A stretch of DNA of 64,000 bases from Methanocella_A sp963792125 (GCA_963792125.1 CAWBVA010000003.1:62001-126000), one strand, 5' to 3'. Counted from the first letter of the stretch, positions 25,400 to 34,055 are shown. Numbers and translations: made by a program. Notes: generated by a model from the sequence alone, not told the origin.

Positions 25400-26203
25400 A
25401 TGATCAGGATAGGCATCGCGGGCATTCCGCACAGCGCCAAGGGCAAAGGCACAGAAGCAGGTATCACGAAGCTGCACGAGCTGGGGCTCGATGCCATGGA
25501 AGTGCAGTTCGGGCGGAACGTGTACATGACCGAGGAAGCCGCGAAGGCCAGTGCTGTCGTGGCAAAAAAAGAGGGCGTCAGCATGTCCGTCCACGCACCA
25601 TACTACGTGAACCTGACCAGCAAGAGCGAGCAGACCCGGGAGAAGAGCAAGGACTGGATCATGAAGTCCGCGAGGGTTGCCGCAGCGCTGGGCGCCACCA
25701 TGGTCACGATACATGCGGCCAGGGAAGAACGGCCCGACGTGGTCCGGGAGAGCTTCCTGGATATCGTGAAGGCGCTGAAAACGGAGAAGATTACGGTGCC
25801 CCTGGGGATAGAGACCATGGGGGACCTGGGCGAGTTCGGCAGCCTGGACGACGTGCTGGACGTCGTCAGCCATGTGCCGGGCACTGACGTCGTCGTTGAT
25901 GTTGCGCATATCTACGCGAGGACTGATGGCGGCCTGAAGAAGCTGACGGACTTCGAAGCGGTCTTCGACAAGGTCATGGCCGTGAAAAAAGGCCCGCTTC
26001 ACATTCACTTCTCCGGCATCGAGCATAAGAACTCCCGGGAAGTCAGGCATGTGCCCTTCGGCTATGGCGGGCCTGACATAGACCTTTTCGCCCGGGCGTT
26101 GACCGCCTGCGGACGTGACGCGACGGTCATCTGTGAATCGCCGCTGCTGGAGGAGGACGCGCTTAAGCTCAAAAACGTTTTCCGATCGTTGCAGAATGGC
26201 TGA
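25400..26203 (+). CDS. Endonuclease IV-like TIM-barrel protein
   Basis: 267 residues of the AP-endonuclease-2 (Nfo-like) fold. VHAPYYVNL, TIHAARE, GIETMGD, VVDVAHIYAR, IHFSGIEHK and CESPLLEED supply the His/Glu/Asp zinc ligands in the usual order. Cytoplasmic. Either an abasic-site endonuclease or a sugar isomerase-like relative; the ETMGD and HxHFSG motifs favour the nuclease branch. Confidence 0.85.
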   Translation: MIRIGIAGIPHSAKGKGTEAGITKLHELGLDAMEVQFGRNVYMTEEAAKASAVVAKKEGVSMSVHAPYYVNLTSKSEQTREKSKDWIMKSARVAAALGATMVTIHAAREERPDVVRESFLDIVKALKTEKITVPLGIETMGDLGEFGSLDDVLDVVSHVPGTDVVVDVAHIYARTDGGLKKLTDFEAVFDKVMAVKKGPLHIHFSGIEHKNSREVRHVPFGYGGPDIDLFARALTACGRDATVICESPLLEEDALKLKNVFRSLQNG

Positions 26204-26290
26204 ACGACAAGGGCATATTCCGCTACTGGCAGTGACAAGTATAAATACAAATAAGCTTTTTATTCAACCGCAAATCAAGGGGATGCCGTA

Positions 26291-27499
26291 TTGTTAGAAG
26301 CGAGCTTACTAATCGCGCTACTGGTCATGCTTTTGCTCGGGAAGCTATTCGGCGACATCGTGGGCCGGTTTGGCTTCTCCCCGCTCATCGGCCAGATGGC
26401 GGCAGGCATCATCCTCGGCCCCATGGTGCTGAACTTCGTGCAGCTTACCGAGAGCATGGAAATGCTCACGGACATCGGCATCCTGTTCATGATGTTCCTG
26501 ATGGGCCTGTCGATCGACCTCGAAAAGGTGATGGGCGAGACCATCTACAAGGCGACGCTGATCTCGTTATGCGGCGGCACGCTGACTTTCGTGACCACGG
26601 CCGTTATCACTGCACTGCTCGGGTTCTCCATCAATGCCGCTTTGCTGGTCGGCATATCGTTTATCTCGACCTCTACCGCCATCGGCTTCATGGTCCTGAG
26701 CGGCTTCGGCGACAGGCACAGTAAAGTTTTCAGGATGGTCATGGCCGCAGGCGTGATCGACGACATCTACGCGATACTCGCACTTGCATTGTTCACATCC
26801 TACCTCTTCACGACGATAGATGTACGCATGGCCTTCGTGCTCCTGCTGGGGGTACTGGGTTTCATCATCTTCGTGCTGATGTCAGGCCGCACTATCACCG
26901 ACCGGCTGATCGCGTTCTCCCGCAAATCAAAGGACGAGCAGCCGATCATCGCCTTCTCGCTCATCCTGATGTTCTTCGTCGCCTACCTGGGCCAGAGCGT
27001 GAACCTCGCGTCGGTCTCCGGTGCGTTCCTCGCAGGCACCATACTGGCACGGTCGCAGCTATCGTACAAAGTGATCACTCCCAAGATCGAGGCAGTGAGC
27101 GAAGGCCTGTTCATCCCGCTCTTCTTCGTCTACACGGGCATACGCATCAACGCCTTCGAAATGCTGTCCTCGCAGCGCGTCGACCTCGTGCTGGCCAGCA
27201 TCCCTATCGACGTGGTTTTGTTCCTGGGTCTCCTCATGGCCGTGATGGCCAGCAAATACGTGGCCACCTTCGTCTCGGCCAGGCTGATCGGCGAATACAA
27301 GCCGAAAGAAATCCACAAGATGGCCCTGACCATGATGCCTATGGGCGAGTATACGCTGGTCATCGGACAGATCGGGCTGACGATGATGTACAACGGCGGG
27401 CCCATCATTGACACCAAGCTCTATTCGGTGCTGGCCCTCGTCGTGCTGGTCATTTCGGTCATCGCACCCATGATGCTGCGGAAAGCGTATGAAACGTAA
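26291..27499 (+). CDS. CPA2-family cation:proton antiporter
   Basis: 402 residues, about 12 helices, no cytoplasmic RCK domain. Signature regions: FSPLIGQMAAGIILGPMVL, FMMFLMGLSIDLEKV, SFISTSTAIGFMVL and GAFLAGTILARSQL. Start is TTG at 26291 with AAGGGG 8 nt upstream; the nearby ATG at 26283 is in another frame and stops at once. Exchanges Na+ or K+ for protons across the membrane. Confidence 0.9.
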   Translation: MLEASLLIALLVMLLLGKLFGDIVGRFGFSPLIGQMAAGIILGPMVLNFVQLTESMEMLTDIGILFMMFLMGLSIDLEKVMGETIYKATLISLCGGTLTFVTTAVITALLGFSINAALLVGISFISTSTAIGFMVLSGFGDRHSKVFRMVMAAGVIDDIYAILALALFTSYLFTTIDVRMAFVLLLGVLGFIIFVLMSGRTITDRLIAFSRKSKDEQPIIAFSLILMFFVAYLGQSVNLASVSGAFLAGTILARSQLSYKVITPKIEAVSEGLFIPLFFVYTGIRINAFEMLSSQRVDLVLASIPIDVVLFLGLLMAVMASKYVATFVSARLIGEYKPKEIHKMALTMMPMGEYTLVIGQIGLTMMYNGGPIIDTKLYSVLALVVLVISVIAPMMLRKAYET

Positions 27500-27520
27500 C
27501 ACCCGGGACACTAACAGCAA

Positions 27521-27676
27521 TTCCTGGTCTGGTAAATCGCAGAGGAAAGCAGAGAGCGCAGTTTCTTAGAGGTTTTACGCTTAGCCGTGTTTAAATGAAA
27601 CCGCGTTCTCTGCGCCCCTCTGCGTTCTCTGGGGCCTTTTAACCGCGCCCTGCGTACCGCTACGCACAACCAGGAA
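27521..27676. repeat. MITE-like repeat, copy 1 (complete)
   Basis: 156 bp bounded by TTCCTGG (27521-27527) and CCAGGAA (27670-27676). Inside, GCAGAG units face CTCTGCG units, so it folds back on itself. Further copies at 32328-32467 and 40956-41036; the last equals this copy with its left-centre deleted. Confidence 0.6.
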
Positions 27677-27814
27677 ACGGCCCGCTACTCATGCCCGGAA
27701 CATTTTTCATTTCCATCACAAGAAAATATGATTTATCCTCTATCGAGTACTCTGTGGCTTAGTGACCTTTGTGTTATAAAAAATATAGGTTGGGAACCGT
27801 TTTTACCGGTTTTT

Positions 27815-28111
27815 CTATTTCTTGCGGCTTGTGCTGCGGCTTGTGCTGCGGCTCGTGCTCGGGCTTGTCTCTGTCGCCGCCTTGCCACGCTCGATCAGCT
27901 CGCGGACCTTCTGCCCGCCCTTCCGGCCGATCTCCTCGTAGAAGCCCTCGCCATAACGCTCCTTGGTCGTAGTACCTCCCTTCTTGCCGCCGATCTTGCC
28001 GCCTTTCTTGCCGATCTCCTCGTAGAAACCTTCTCCGTAGCGCTCTTTCGTCGTAGAGCCACCTTTGTGTCCGGCCTCTCGTACAGTCATTTCTGCCTTT
28101 TTCTTAGCCAT
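27815..28111 (-). CDS. KGG-repeat stress protein (GsiB/Em-like), paralogue 1
   Basis: 98 residues from the ATG at 28111 (MAKKKAEMTVREAGHKGG). Two tandem copies of the ~20-residue motif GHKGGSTTKERYGEGFYEEI, joined by KKGG, resemble plant group 1 LEA (Em) and Bacillus GsiB general-stress repeats. The C-terminus is SPSTSRSTSRSTSRKK, a basic Ser-Thr-Arg tail. Hydrophilic, probably disordered when wet and protective under desiccation or heat. Same strand as its paralogue at 28359. Confidence 0.82.
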   Translation of the reverse strand: MAKKKAEMTVREAGHKGGSTTKERYGEGFYEEIGKKGGKIGGKKGGTTTKERYGEGFYEEIGRKGGQKVRELIERGKAATETSPSTSRSTSRSTSRKK

Positions 28112-28358
28112 ATCTAAAAACACCCCACTCTATGCCATATAATCCCTAAAATTTTATTCTTTTTTAATTTTGCCCGGTTAAAACGCGTTTAAAATTGCCC
28201 GCGGGCAGATTTATTGCATCTGTACCGTAAAAACAGCCGCCAGGTAACCTCTACAAGCCCCAAAACAGATAATATGTCGCCCCGGAGCATATAATGCTAA
28301 AATCTCCCGTTGCCGGTCAGGCAGAGAGCGTCCACAGGCTTCCGGAGCGAAAGAGCTT

Positions 28359-28604
28359 TTATTTACGCTGTCGCGAGTTCTTGCCGCGCTCGATGAGCTC
28401 TTTTACTTTCTGGCCGCCCTTGTGGCCTATGTCCTCGTAAAAGCTGCCGCCGTAGCGCTCCTTGGTGGTCTCGCCGCCGCGTTTGCCGCCTTTCTTGCCG
28501 ATCTGCTCGTAAAAGCCCTCCCCGTACCGTTCCCTTGTGGTCTCCCCGCCTTTGTGGCCCGCCTCGCGGACGGTCATGTCTCCTCTGTCCTTACCTACCA
28601 TCAC
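28359..28604 (-). CDS. KGG-repeat stress protein (GsiB/Em-like), paralogue 2
   Basis: 81 residues with two copies of the same repeat (GHKGGETTRERYGEGFYEQI and GGETTKERYGGSFYEDI) and the ending KVKELIERGKNSRQRK. Clear tandem duplicate of the gene at 27815, lacking its Ser-Arg tail. 247 bp separate them, enough for its own promoter. Confidence 0.82.
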   Translation of the reverse strand: MMVGKDRGDMTVREAGHKGGETTRERYGEGFYEQIGKKGGKRGGETTKERYGGSFYEDIGHKGGQKVKELIERGKNSRQRK

Positions 28605-28832
28605 TACACCTCAACACCCGGTTAAACACCGGTTGGACAATGACGATTTACCCATTTGCGTTCAACGCCCAGACCAGTATCAAATGAAGTTAGATGACTT
28701 ATAGAGTTGAACGTTACCAGTGAAAAATACGAAATTGCCCGGAAACGGTCAGATAGTGCGGCCTGGCGGTCATCGACGAAGGCTACGGCTAGTATGGCTG
28801 GCTGTCCGTCGTGGTAAAAAGATAAAAGGAGT

Positions 28833-29138
28833 TTACCTGACTTCGATGAGGTCTTTGGAGAACCCGAAACTGATCAGCAGGTTCTTGACCGCTTCTTTAT
28901 GATCGCCCTGCAGTTCGATACGGCCGTCCTTGATGGTGCCGCCGCACGCGAACTTGGTCTTCAGCTTCTGGGCGAGTTCTTTGATGTTCATCGTTTTGGA
29001 ATCGATGCCATCGATCACGGTGGTCAGCTTCTTGAACCGCCGCGTATTAGTCGTAATAACGATTTTTTGTGTCTCTTTCGCAAGGTCTTCGCATATACAG
29101 ATATCGGACGGTAGTCCACATTTATTGCAAATTTCCAT
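28833..29138 (-). CDS. Translation initiation factor aIF1 (SUI1 family)
   Basis: 101 residues. N-terminal zinc knuckle CNKCGLPSDICIC, then the SUI1 domain: VITTNTRRFKKLTTVIDGID and FACGGTIKDGRIELQGDHKE. Acts on the small ribosomal subunit in start-codon selection. Confidence 0.95.
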   Translation of the reverse strand: MEICNKCGLPSDICICEDLAKETQKIVITTNTRRFKKLTTVIDGIDSKTMNIKELAQKLKTKFACGGTIKDGRIELQGDHKEAVKNLLISFGFSKDLIEVR

Positions 29139-29185
29139 ATTGTGCTCTCGAAAGGTATCTATGAATTATAGCCTTATAAATATTT

Positions 29186-29542
29186 TTAGTCACGCCGCTC
29201 CGTCGCATCGACGAACCTGAAGCCGCATTTCCTGCTGATTTCGTCGTTGTAGTCCTCTTCCGGATACCGCCGGCAGATTTCCGGCTTGGAGTCCTGGATG
29301 GCGCAGGAAAATTTACCGTCGCCGTTGTCCACGAGGTATTTGCAGGGCGTCTTGATCAGCAGCTCCACGTCCCGGCGCTTGAAGTTCTTGATGTCGGCCC
29401 GGACGTTCGCGTGACAGTTGATCCACTGCAGGTAGTCGGTGAACTCGAAGTCAGTCACGTCGCCGATGCGAATGTCGATGATAAAATCCCTGCAGCAGTT
29501 GCCGCATTGCCGGCAGCTGCCCGCTCTCTTTTTGCCGTTCAT
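29186..29542 (-). CDS. YkgJ-family CxxCxxCC cluster protein
   Basis: 118 residues with the hallmark CRQCGNCC at residue 10, then TPCKYLVDNGDGKFSCAIQ and PEICRRYP, the complete zinc/iron-chelating pattern. ATG overlaps the stop of the DUF5788 gene by 4 bp, so the two are coupled. Biochemical role unknown. Confidence 0.88.
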   Translation of the reverse strand: MNGKKRAGSCRQCGNCCRDFIIDIRIGDVTDFEFTDYLQWINCHANVRADIKNFKRRDVELLIKTPCKYLVDNGDGKFSCAIQDSKPEICRRYPEEDYNDEISRKCGFRFVDATERRD

Positions 29543-30003
29543 TGGAACCCGTCCCTTTCTCGTTTTTCTTTCGTGTAGATGCGCCGGACCAGGCCCAGCC
29601 AGCGCCGGCCGTCTTCCATTTTAGCTTTCCTGGCTTCTTCTAAGACCGAGGACCGCGGCTCGTGGGCCCTTCCCAGCGTGTCCAGCGCACGGTCAAGCCC
29701 GACCGCTGTCTTATAGAGGCTTTCAGCCTCATCGACAGTGAGGTCCGCCGATGATATTTCTCTGACGATGGCGGTGCGCTTCCTGCGGACCAGCGCTGCG
29801 ACCCGGTCTATCTCAGCCTGCTCGTCCTGCGTAATACCGCCTTTCTTTTTCATGACATCGAAAACGAAAGACCGCAGGTGAATTTGCCTGCCTTCTACGC
29901 TAATATGCTCAGGGATGTTTGTCCCTGCAAAGGCAAACTCCTTCTGGAGCCTGATCAGGTAGTTCTCCCTTTCATGCTTCGACAGCCTGGTCCCGCCCGG
30001 CAT
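29539..30003 (-). CDS. DUF5788-like archaeal protein
   Basis: 154 residues, helical and charged. The segment FAGTNIPEHISVEGRQIHLR, then DEAESLYKTAVGLDRAL, fits the archaeal DUF5788 family as I remember it. Lies 33 bp after the JAB-E1 gene and overlaps the YkgJ gene, so the four genes 32137 to 29186 could be one transcript. Function unknown. Confidence 0.6.
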   Translation of the reverse strand: MPGGTRLSKHERENYLIRLQKEFAFAGTNIPEHISVEGRQIHLRSFVFDVMKKKGGITQDEQAEIDRVAALVRRKRTAIVREISSADLTVDEAESLYKTAVGLDRALDTLGRAHEPRSSVLEEARKAKMEDGRRWLGLVRRIYTKEKRERDGFQ

Positions 30004-30036
30004 CAGATCACGCTATATTGTAGCTATGCTGAAGTA

Positions 30037-31518
30037 TTATAATCTTTTAGCCTCGCCGGGCCGGATTCTCTTTACCCCTGGCCGCCCGTGTTTCTTCGGG
30101 TCGCCTGCCCCGAGAATGCCGCTGCGCCCACACATGGGACAGTCCGGGCTGCGCTCGAAGGAGAAACATTCTATGCGCGGGCCTGTAGCGTCATATAACA
30201 GGTAGTTCGGCGCGTCCCCGCGGTCCCGGCTGGCGACCATGTCGACGAATTCCTGGGCAGCCATGGAAGCTATGATCGTGTTCAGCGTGATTACCGCGGG
30301 CGCCGGGGTGATATCGGTGCCGCTGACGTATCCTGCGGCTTCCCGTAACGCGCGTTCGTCGGCGGACAGCAGACTTGCGGCCGCCTCGCCTCGGTCGATG
30401 GCACCGGCGCACTCCAGGCATCCGGTAGCTGACGGGATAACGATACGTACCTGTCCTCCCATGTCTCTGACTTTGCCGCTTTCCAGGAAGATTTCTGTGC
30501 CGGTGTCTATGTAAGGGATGAAGTACTTGAGCGACACCTCGTTCATCGACAGCCTCGCGCCGTCGTTATCTGCGCAGCCGAACAACACGTCGCATGACCG
30601 GAAAGCATCAGTGGCATCCTGTATACGGTCGTTAACGGTCTCTACACTGACTTCCTTTGCAATCTTCCTGAGGTAGCTGGCCGCTACTCTGGTCTTCTTC
30701 TTGCCGTCGTCCCCTGGAAATACATAGGGGAGCCTGCTCAGGTTGGAGCGTTCCACGTTATCGGGGTCGCACAGGACGAACTTTCTCACGCCTGCCCTGG
30801 CCAGCATCTGCAGCAGCGCCGAGCCGGTGCCGCCCAGGCCGACGATGCCGGCGACGGTGGTCTCAATCCTGTGCTGGCACTGAGCGCCCCAGATGCGCAC
30901 CTGTCTGTCCACGGACTCCGCCGACTGCCCGTCGAACTGCGGCTCGATGACAGGCATTACACGGGTCACGCCGCCACGGTCCATGACTGATATTGCCGCC
31001 GCCTGTGGCGACTGCAGGCTGTCGCTTTCGCCATTGTACTCCATGAGCGAGAAGCCTTCGGCCCCTATCACCATCATACAGAACCGGGTGTGACAGGACT
31101 TAAGGAACCTCCCGTTGTCCAGGCCATGGTCAAGGTCGACCGAGGAAAAGATAGGCGCGCTGGAGCCGGGGTGAGTGTGAATTTCAAGTACTGTACTCTG
31201 CCGCTGCGCCGCTTCCGCCAGGACTGACTCCATGAAGTCCCCGGACGGCGTGACGCTCACACTCGAATGGCTGAGGAGATCGCCCTTCCCGGGAACATGC
31301 ATGCTGCGGGCGAGGTAAAAAACAGATTTTTTATCCTTCCCGGGTTTATGTCCGCATAGTACAATGGCATACCCCTCGAAGCCCTGTTGCTCCTGGTCGC
31401 CGAATGAGGACATCATCGCGCGGAAATCGGTTTCAGGAAAGACCACGTGCAGCGACCTGTCTGTCCGGACCTGTTTTTTCGCGGCCATGACCCGGAATTT
31501 CCTGCCTTCGTCAGGCAT
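30037..31518 (-). CDS. JAB deubiquitinase-like / E1 (ThiF) fusion protein
   Basis: 493 residues. Residues ~20-165 are a JAMM/JAB isopeptidase: Glu48, then EIHTHPG with His114 and His116, and SSVD at 125-128. Residues ~200-435 are an E1 adenylating domain: GLGGTGS at 227-233, DPDNVERSNLSR from 251, and zinc cysteines CLEC (367-370) and CPMC (460-463). ATG at 31518 overlaps the stop of the Ubl-E2 gene and has GGAG nine bases upstream. One chain therefore combines Ubl activation with Ubl removal. A composite of the BilC and BilD-type activities; see finding. Confidence 0.88.
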   Translation of the reverse strand: MPDEGRKFRVMAAKKQVRTDRSLHVVFPETDFRAMMSSFGDQEQQGFEGYAIVLCGHKPGKDKKSVFYLARSMHVPGKGDLLSHSSVSVTPSGDFMESVLAEAAQRQSTVLEIHTHPGSSAPIFSSVDLDHGLDNGRFLKSCHTRFCMMVIGAEGFSLMEYNGESDSLQSPQAAAISVMDRGGVTRVMPVIEPQFDGQSAESVDRQVRIWGAQCQHRIETTVAGIVGLGGTGSALLQMLARAGVRKFVLCDPDNVERSNLSRLPYVFPGDDGKKKTRVAASYLRKIAKEVSVETVNDRIQDATDAFRSCDVLFGCADNDGARLSMNEVSLKYFIPYIDTGTEIFLESGKVRDMGGQVRIVIPSATGCLECAGAIDRGEAAASLLSADERALREAAGYVSGTDITPAPAVITLNTIIASMAAQEFVDMVASRDRGDAPNYLLYDATGPRIECFSFERSPDCPMCGRSGILGAGDPKKHGRPGVKRIRPGEAKRL

Positions 31519-32137
31519 TGGCGTAGTCCTCCAGTTTCTCCCCGAGGGGGTCGGCCAGCATCAGGTCGAGGGTGACAAGAAACGTCGTGAGGTCGTCCTT
31601 GTTCGGGTCCCAGGGCATGTGCCCGGTGCAGAACCAGGCCCATTCGCGGCCGAACATGCGCCGGGTGAGTGCCTCGTAATAATTCGGTAAACGCCGGCCG
31701 GCATAGGTCAGCCCCCGTTCCATGTAAACGCCGAAAATGCTCGCCGGCGGTATGTAAGGAAACCCGGCGGTATTGAACAGGATGTCGATCTGAGGTCTGT
31801 CGTACCCTTCCGGCAGGCCGTATCCGTAGATGAGCACCCAGCTCAGGCGGTCGTCAGCCTCGAGCTCGAAAAAATGGGAGAGACGTTCCAGCTCATCCAG
31901 CAGCCGCGCGTCGTCCATCGAACCCTTCGTGAACGACCGCCCCACGGCAAACGCCTCGCCTTCCCTGACCTCCAGGCTCCCGCTGACCACTTTATTCATG
32001 CCGTTAGTTGTCCGCGCGAGCACGTGCCCGCGGTCCAGCCCGGCAATCGTCCGGATCTCCGCCGTGCTCGTCTGTCCCGGGACCATTACCTTACGGCCCC
32101 CGACGGTGATCGCGACCAGCTCCTGTCGTGCTTCCAT
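31511..32137 (-). CDS. Ubiquitin-like / E2 (Prok-E2_E type) fusion protein
   Basis: 208 residues from the ATG at 32137, which has a perfect GGAGGTGA eight bases upstream. Residues ~7-72 form a beta-grasp, multiubiquitin-type domain (ITVGGRKVMVPGQTSTAEIR ... GRSFTKG). Residues ~80-205 match the Prok-E2_E pattern: YGLPEGYDRPQIDILF, GFPYIPPASIF, then REWAWFCTGHMPWDPNKDDL with Cys170. The Gly72 that ends the Ubl is followed directly by the E2 part, so maturation would need cleavage, perhaps by the JAB domain of the next gene. Function as defence or as protein tagging is inference. Confidence 0.8.
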   Translation of the reverse strand: MEARQELVAITVGGRKVMVPGQTSTAEIRTIAGLDRGHVLARTTNGMNKVVSGSLEVREGEAFAVGRSFTKGSMDDARLLDELERLSHFFELEADDRLSWVLIYGYGLPEGYDRPQIDILFNTAGFPYIPPASIFGVYMERGLTYAGRRLPNYYEALTRRMFGREWAWFCTGHMPWDPNKDDLTTFLVTLDLMLADPLGEKLEDYANA

Positions 32138-32327
32138 ACGGATTTTCACCTCCGGTAACTCAACGTGTTTTTACCGTAAATGTGGCATCTATGCCCGGAT
32201 TATATTTTATTCAGTCAGTTAATATAATTATCTCTCATCTAAGAGGCAGGGCGGATGAAACGTGGCTACGGTACAGCGCACAGCTTACTACCGGGGCATG
32301 CGACTCTGGACCGTGGTAACAGTTAAA

Positions 32328-32467
32328 GGCCGCAGAGTTCGCAGAGGGACGCAGAGCGCGCAGTTTCTTTCCGGTTTTATGGTTAGCCGTCTTTAAAAAG
32401 GAAACAGCGTTCTCTGTGGCCTTTAAACCGGGCCCTGTGCACAACTACGCACAGCCACGAAACGGCT
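32328..32467. repeat. MITE-like repeat, copy 2
   Basis: Begins GGCCGCAGAGTTCGCAGAGG and faces CTCTGTGGCC further on. Right end ...CGCACAGCCACGAAACGG is homologous to copy 1 (CGCACAACCAGGAAACGG). The left terminal TTCCTGG is not clear here. Confidence 0.55.
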
Positions 32468-32502
32468 TTAAAAATAAAGAAAAGAGTATAGTGGATTCTG
32501 TA

Positions 32503-33264
32503 TTATCGCATGGCCTTTTTGGCCGGTATGTATAGTACCTGCGCGATGACGAAGTTCACGATGGCACAGCCGATCACGATCGGCAGCAGCCCGAGGATGA
32601 ACGCGTCGACCGGCGGTGTGCCCCTGGACAGCGACGATGATGCCTGGTTGAGGTACCCCGGCAGCTGAACGATCACGAACGCGGCTACCGCGGCGAATGT
32701 GAAGCCGCTGGCAAGCGTGGCGATCAGCGCAGTGACGCCGGCCTTGTACTTCCGCAGCACGTTCGGGATGAGGTACAGCCCGATGAGCAGCAGGACTACG
32801 AACGCGAGGCCGAGCCCGATCTTCATCATCGGGTCCATGGTGGTCCATACATCTACCTTGATCTTCAGCAGGTCGGCGAATGCAATCAGTCCTCCGAATA
32901 CGATGAGCACCAGGGCGCTGATCGCAGTCAGGATATAGCCGATGATGTTGTCTTTCCTGCCTGTGTCTCTTGAGAAGCGTTCCGCGCCCTTGATGACGCC
33001 TAACGCTACCAGTGCGCCGATCGGCTCGCTAATCAGGTTGGCGGGAGGAAATACGGAGTGGCTGATCAACGCGCAGATGATACCTGCGACCAGGCCGATG
33101 CCTATGGCTTCTGTCATGGTCGGCAGGATGAGCGCGATGGCCAGCGCATAGAAGGCGATGACGAGGTTGCTCGTGATGGCGCCGGGCACGACCAGCGATA
33201 CCAGCCGGACGATTGCGCCGATGCCGAGCAGCACGCCTACGATCACGATGTCTTTTGACTTCAT
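32503..33264 (-). CDS. TrpP-like (ECF-type) membrane transporter, putative tryptophan uptake
   Basis: 253 residues, six to seven helices. The first 90 residues (KDIVIVGVLLGIGAIVRLVS, then FPPANLISEPIGALVALGVI) resemble the TrpP tryptophan transporter of Firmicutes, including the short Pro-Pro re-entrant segment before the fourth helix. ATG at 33264 has GGTG nearby. The promoter carries four phased TGTACA-type boxes, which in Methanothermobacter are TrpY tryptophan-operon operators. Family assignment is by eye and moderate. Confidence 0.6.
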   Translation of the reverse strand: MKSKDIVIVGVLLGIGAIVRLVSLVVPGAITSNLVIAFYALAIALILPTMTEAIGIGLVAGIICALISHSVFPPANLISEPIGALVALGVIKGAERFSRDTGRKDNIIGYILTAISALVLIVFGGLIAFADLLKIKVDVWTTMDPMMKIGLGLAFVVLLLIGLYLIPNVLRKYKAGVTALIATLASGFTFAAVAAFVIVQLPGYLNQASSSLSRGTPPVDAFILGLLPIVIGCAIVNFVIAQVLYIPAKKAMR

Positions 33265-33286
33265 AGCAAACACCACAATTAATAAT

Positions 33287-33342
33287 TGTACAGACATGTA
33301 CAAACATGTATCTGGTTGTACATATGTGTCTAACTATTTAAG
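33287..33342 (-). promoter_or_regulatory. Promoter with four phased TGTACA boxes
   Basis: TGTACA occurs at 33287, 33297 and 33317, and TGTATC at 33307, exactly 10 bp apart, so all four face one side of the helix. A TATA-like CTTAAATAG (read on the minus strand, about 33334-33342) lies just upstream, so the boxes cover the likely transcription start. TGTACA is the TrpY (TRP-box) core, which suggests a repressor operator for the TrpP-like gene. Confidence 0.65.
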
Positions 33343-33407
33343 CTTATCGTCCTCATGCCATTGCCGGACGTACAGGCAGCTACAATTGCGAGTAACGTTA
33401 AAAGTTT

Positions 33408-33599
33408 TCACTTCATGCTCTTAGCATAGTTGAGCGCCTTTTCGACCAGCCCCTCGATAGCCGAAACCCGGACATAGTTGTGGTGGTTTAACTGTAATTC
33501 CGGGGCTGCTCTGGCAATCGTGTCCCGTATCCGGTCGATGTTGCCTAACAGCGTCGCGATGTCGATCTCCGGGTCGGCGATTTCCTGGTCACTCATCAT
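33408..33599 (-). CDS. Small conserved-looking helical protein
   Basis: 63 residues from MMSDQEIADPEIDIATLLGN, with a GGAG leader. An open frame upstream to 33821 is not supported by a ribosome site and is rich in unlikely residues. Ends ALNYAKSMK. No family recognised. Confidence 0.5.
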   Translation of the reverse strand: MMSDQEIADPEIDIATLLGNIDRIRDTIARAAPELQLNHHNYVRVSAIEGLVEKALNYAKSMK

Positions 33600-34055
33600 A
33601 GAGGGATTATCTCCGGTGTATTTCAATCTATTACGGGTTAAAAACAAACGGTCCGGGGAACTCCGCAGATAAAAAAATGGGTTTTTATCAGGTATCGATG
33701 ATGAAAAACAGCCTTGCCATAGATGCGTGCAGGGGAGAGCATGCGTACGCGCGCGCGAAGACGGACCGGCCCCATCATCGCCGGTTTGTATATATTTTTC
33801 ATTACCGGAATTACAAATCACCCACAGCGACCGGTGTCACATTGTAACGGTCAGACTATGACCGTATGGCAGACTTTTTTCATCCCTGCAGGCCCTTATA
33901 CGCACACTCTTATAGTTTCACGTCCTATTAACAATGTCAGGCAAATTTATCGGCTCTTTTTTCATGTTATTGAAATTTGAGAAACTAAATGAGCGACAAA
34001 TAAGTATAAGTAATTATTAGCATGTACAATAAGCCCGAGTAAGAAGGTTATTATT
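33600..34055. other. Intergenic region before S17e
   Basis: Holds an alternating-CG motif (GTACGCGCGCGCGAAG, 33745-33760) and, near 33999-34010, AAGTATAAG, a good TATA box for the S17e gene. No other gene seen. Confidence 0.45.

Noticed and set aside
33408..33821. 137-residue start for the small helical protein
   Set aside because: The first 74 codons lack a ribosome site and lie over a GC-alternating motif; the ATG at 33599 with GGAG is better.
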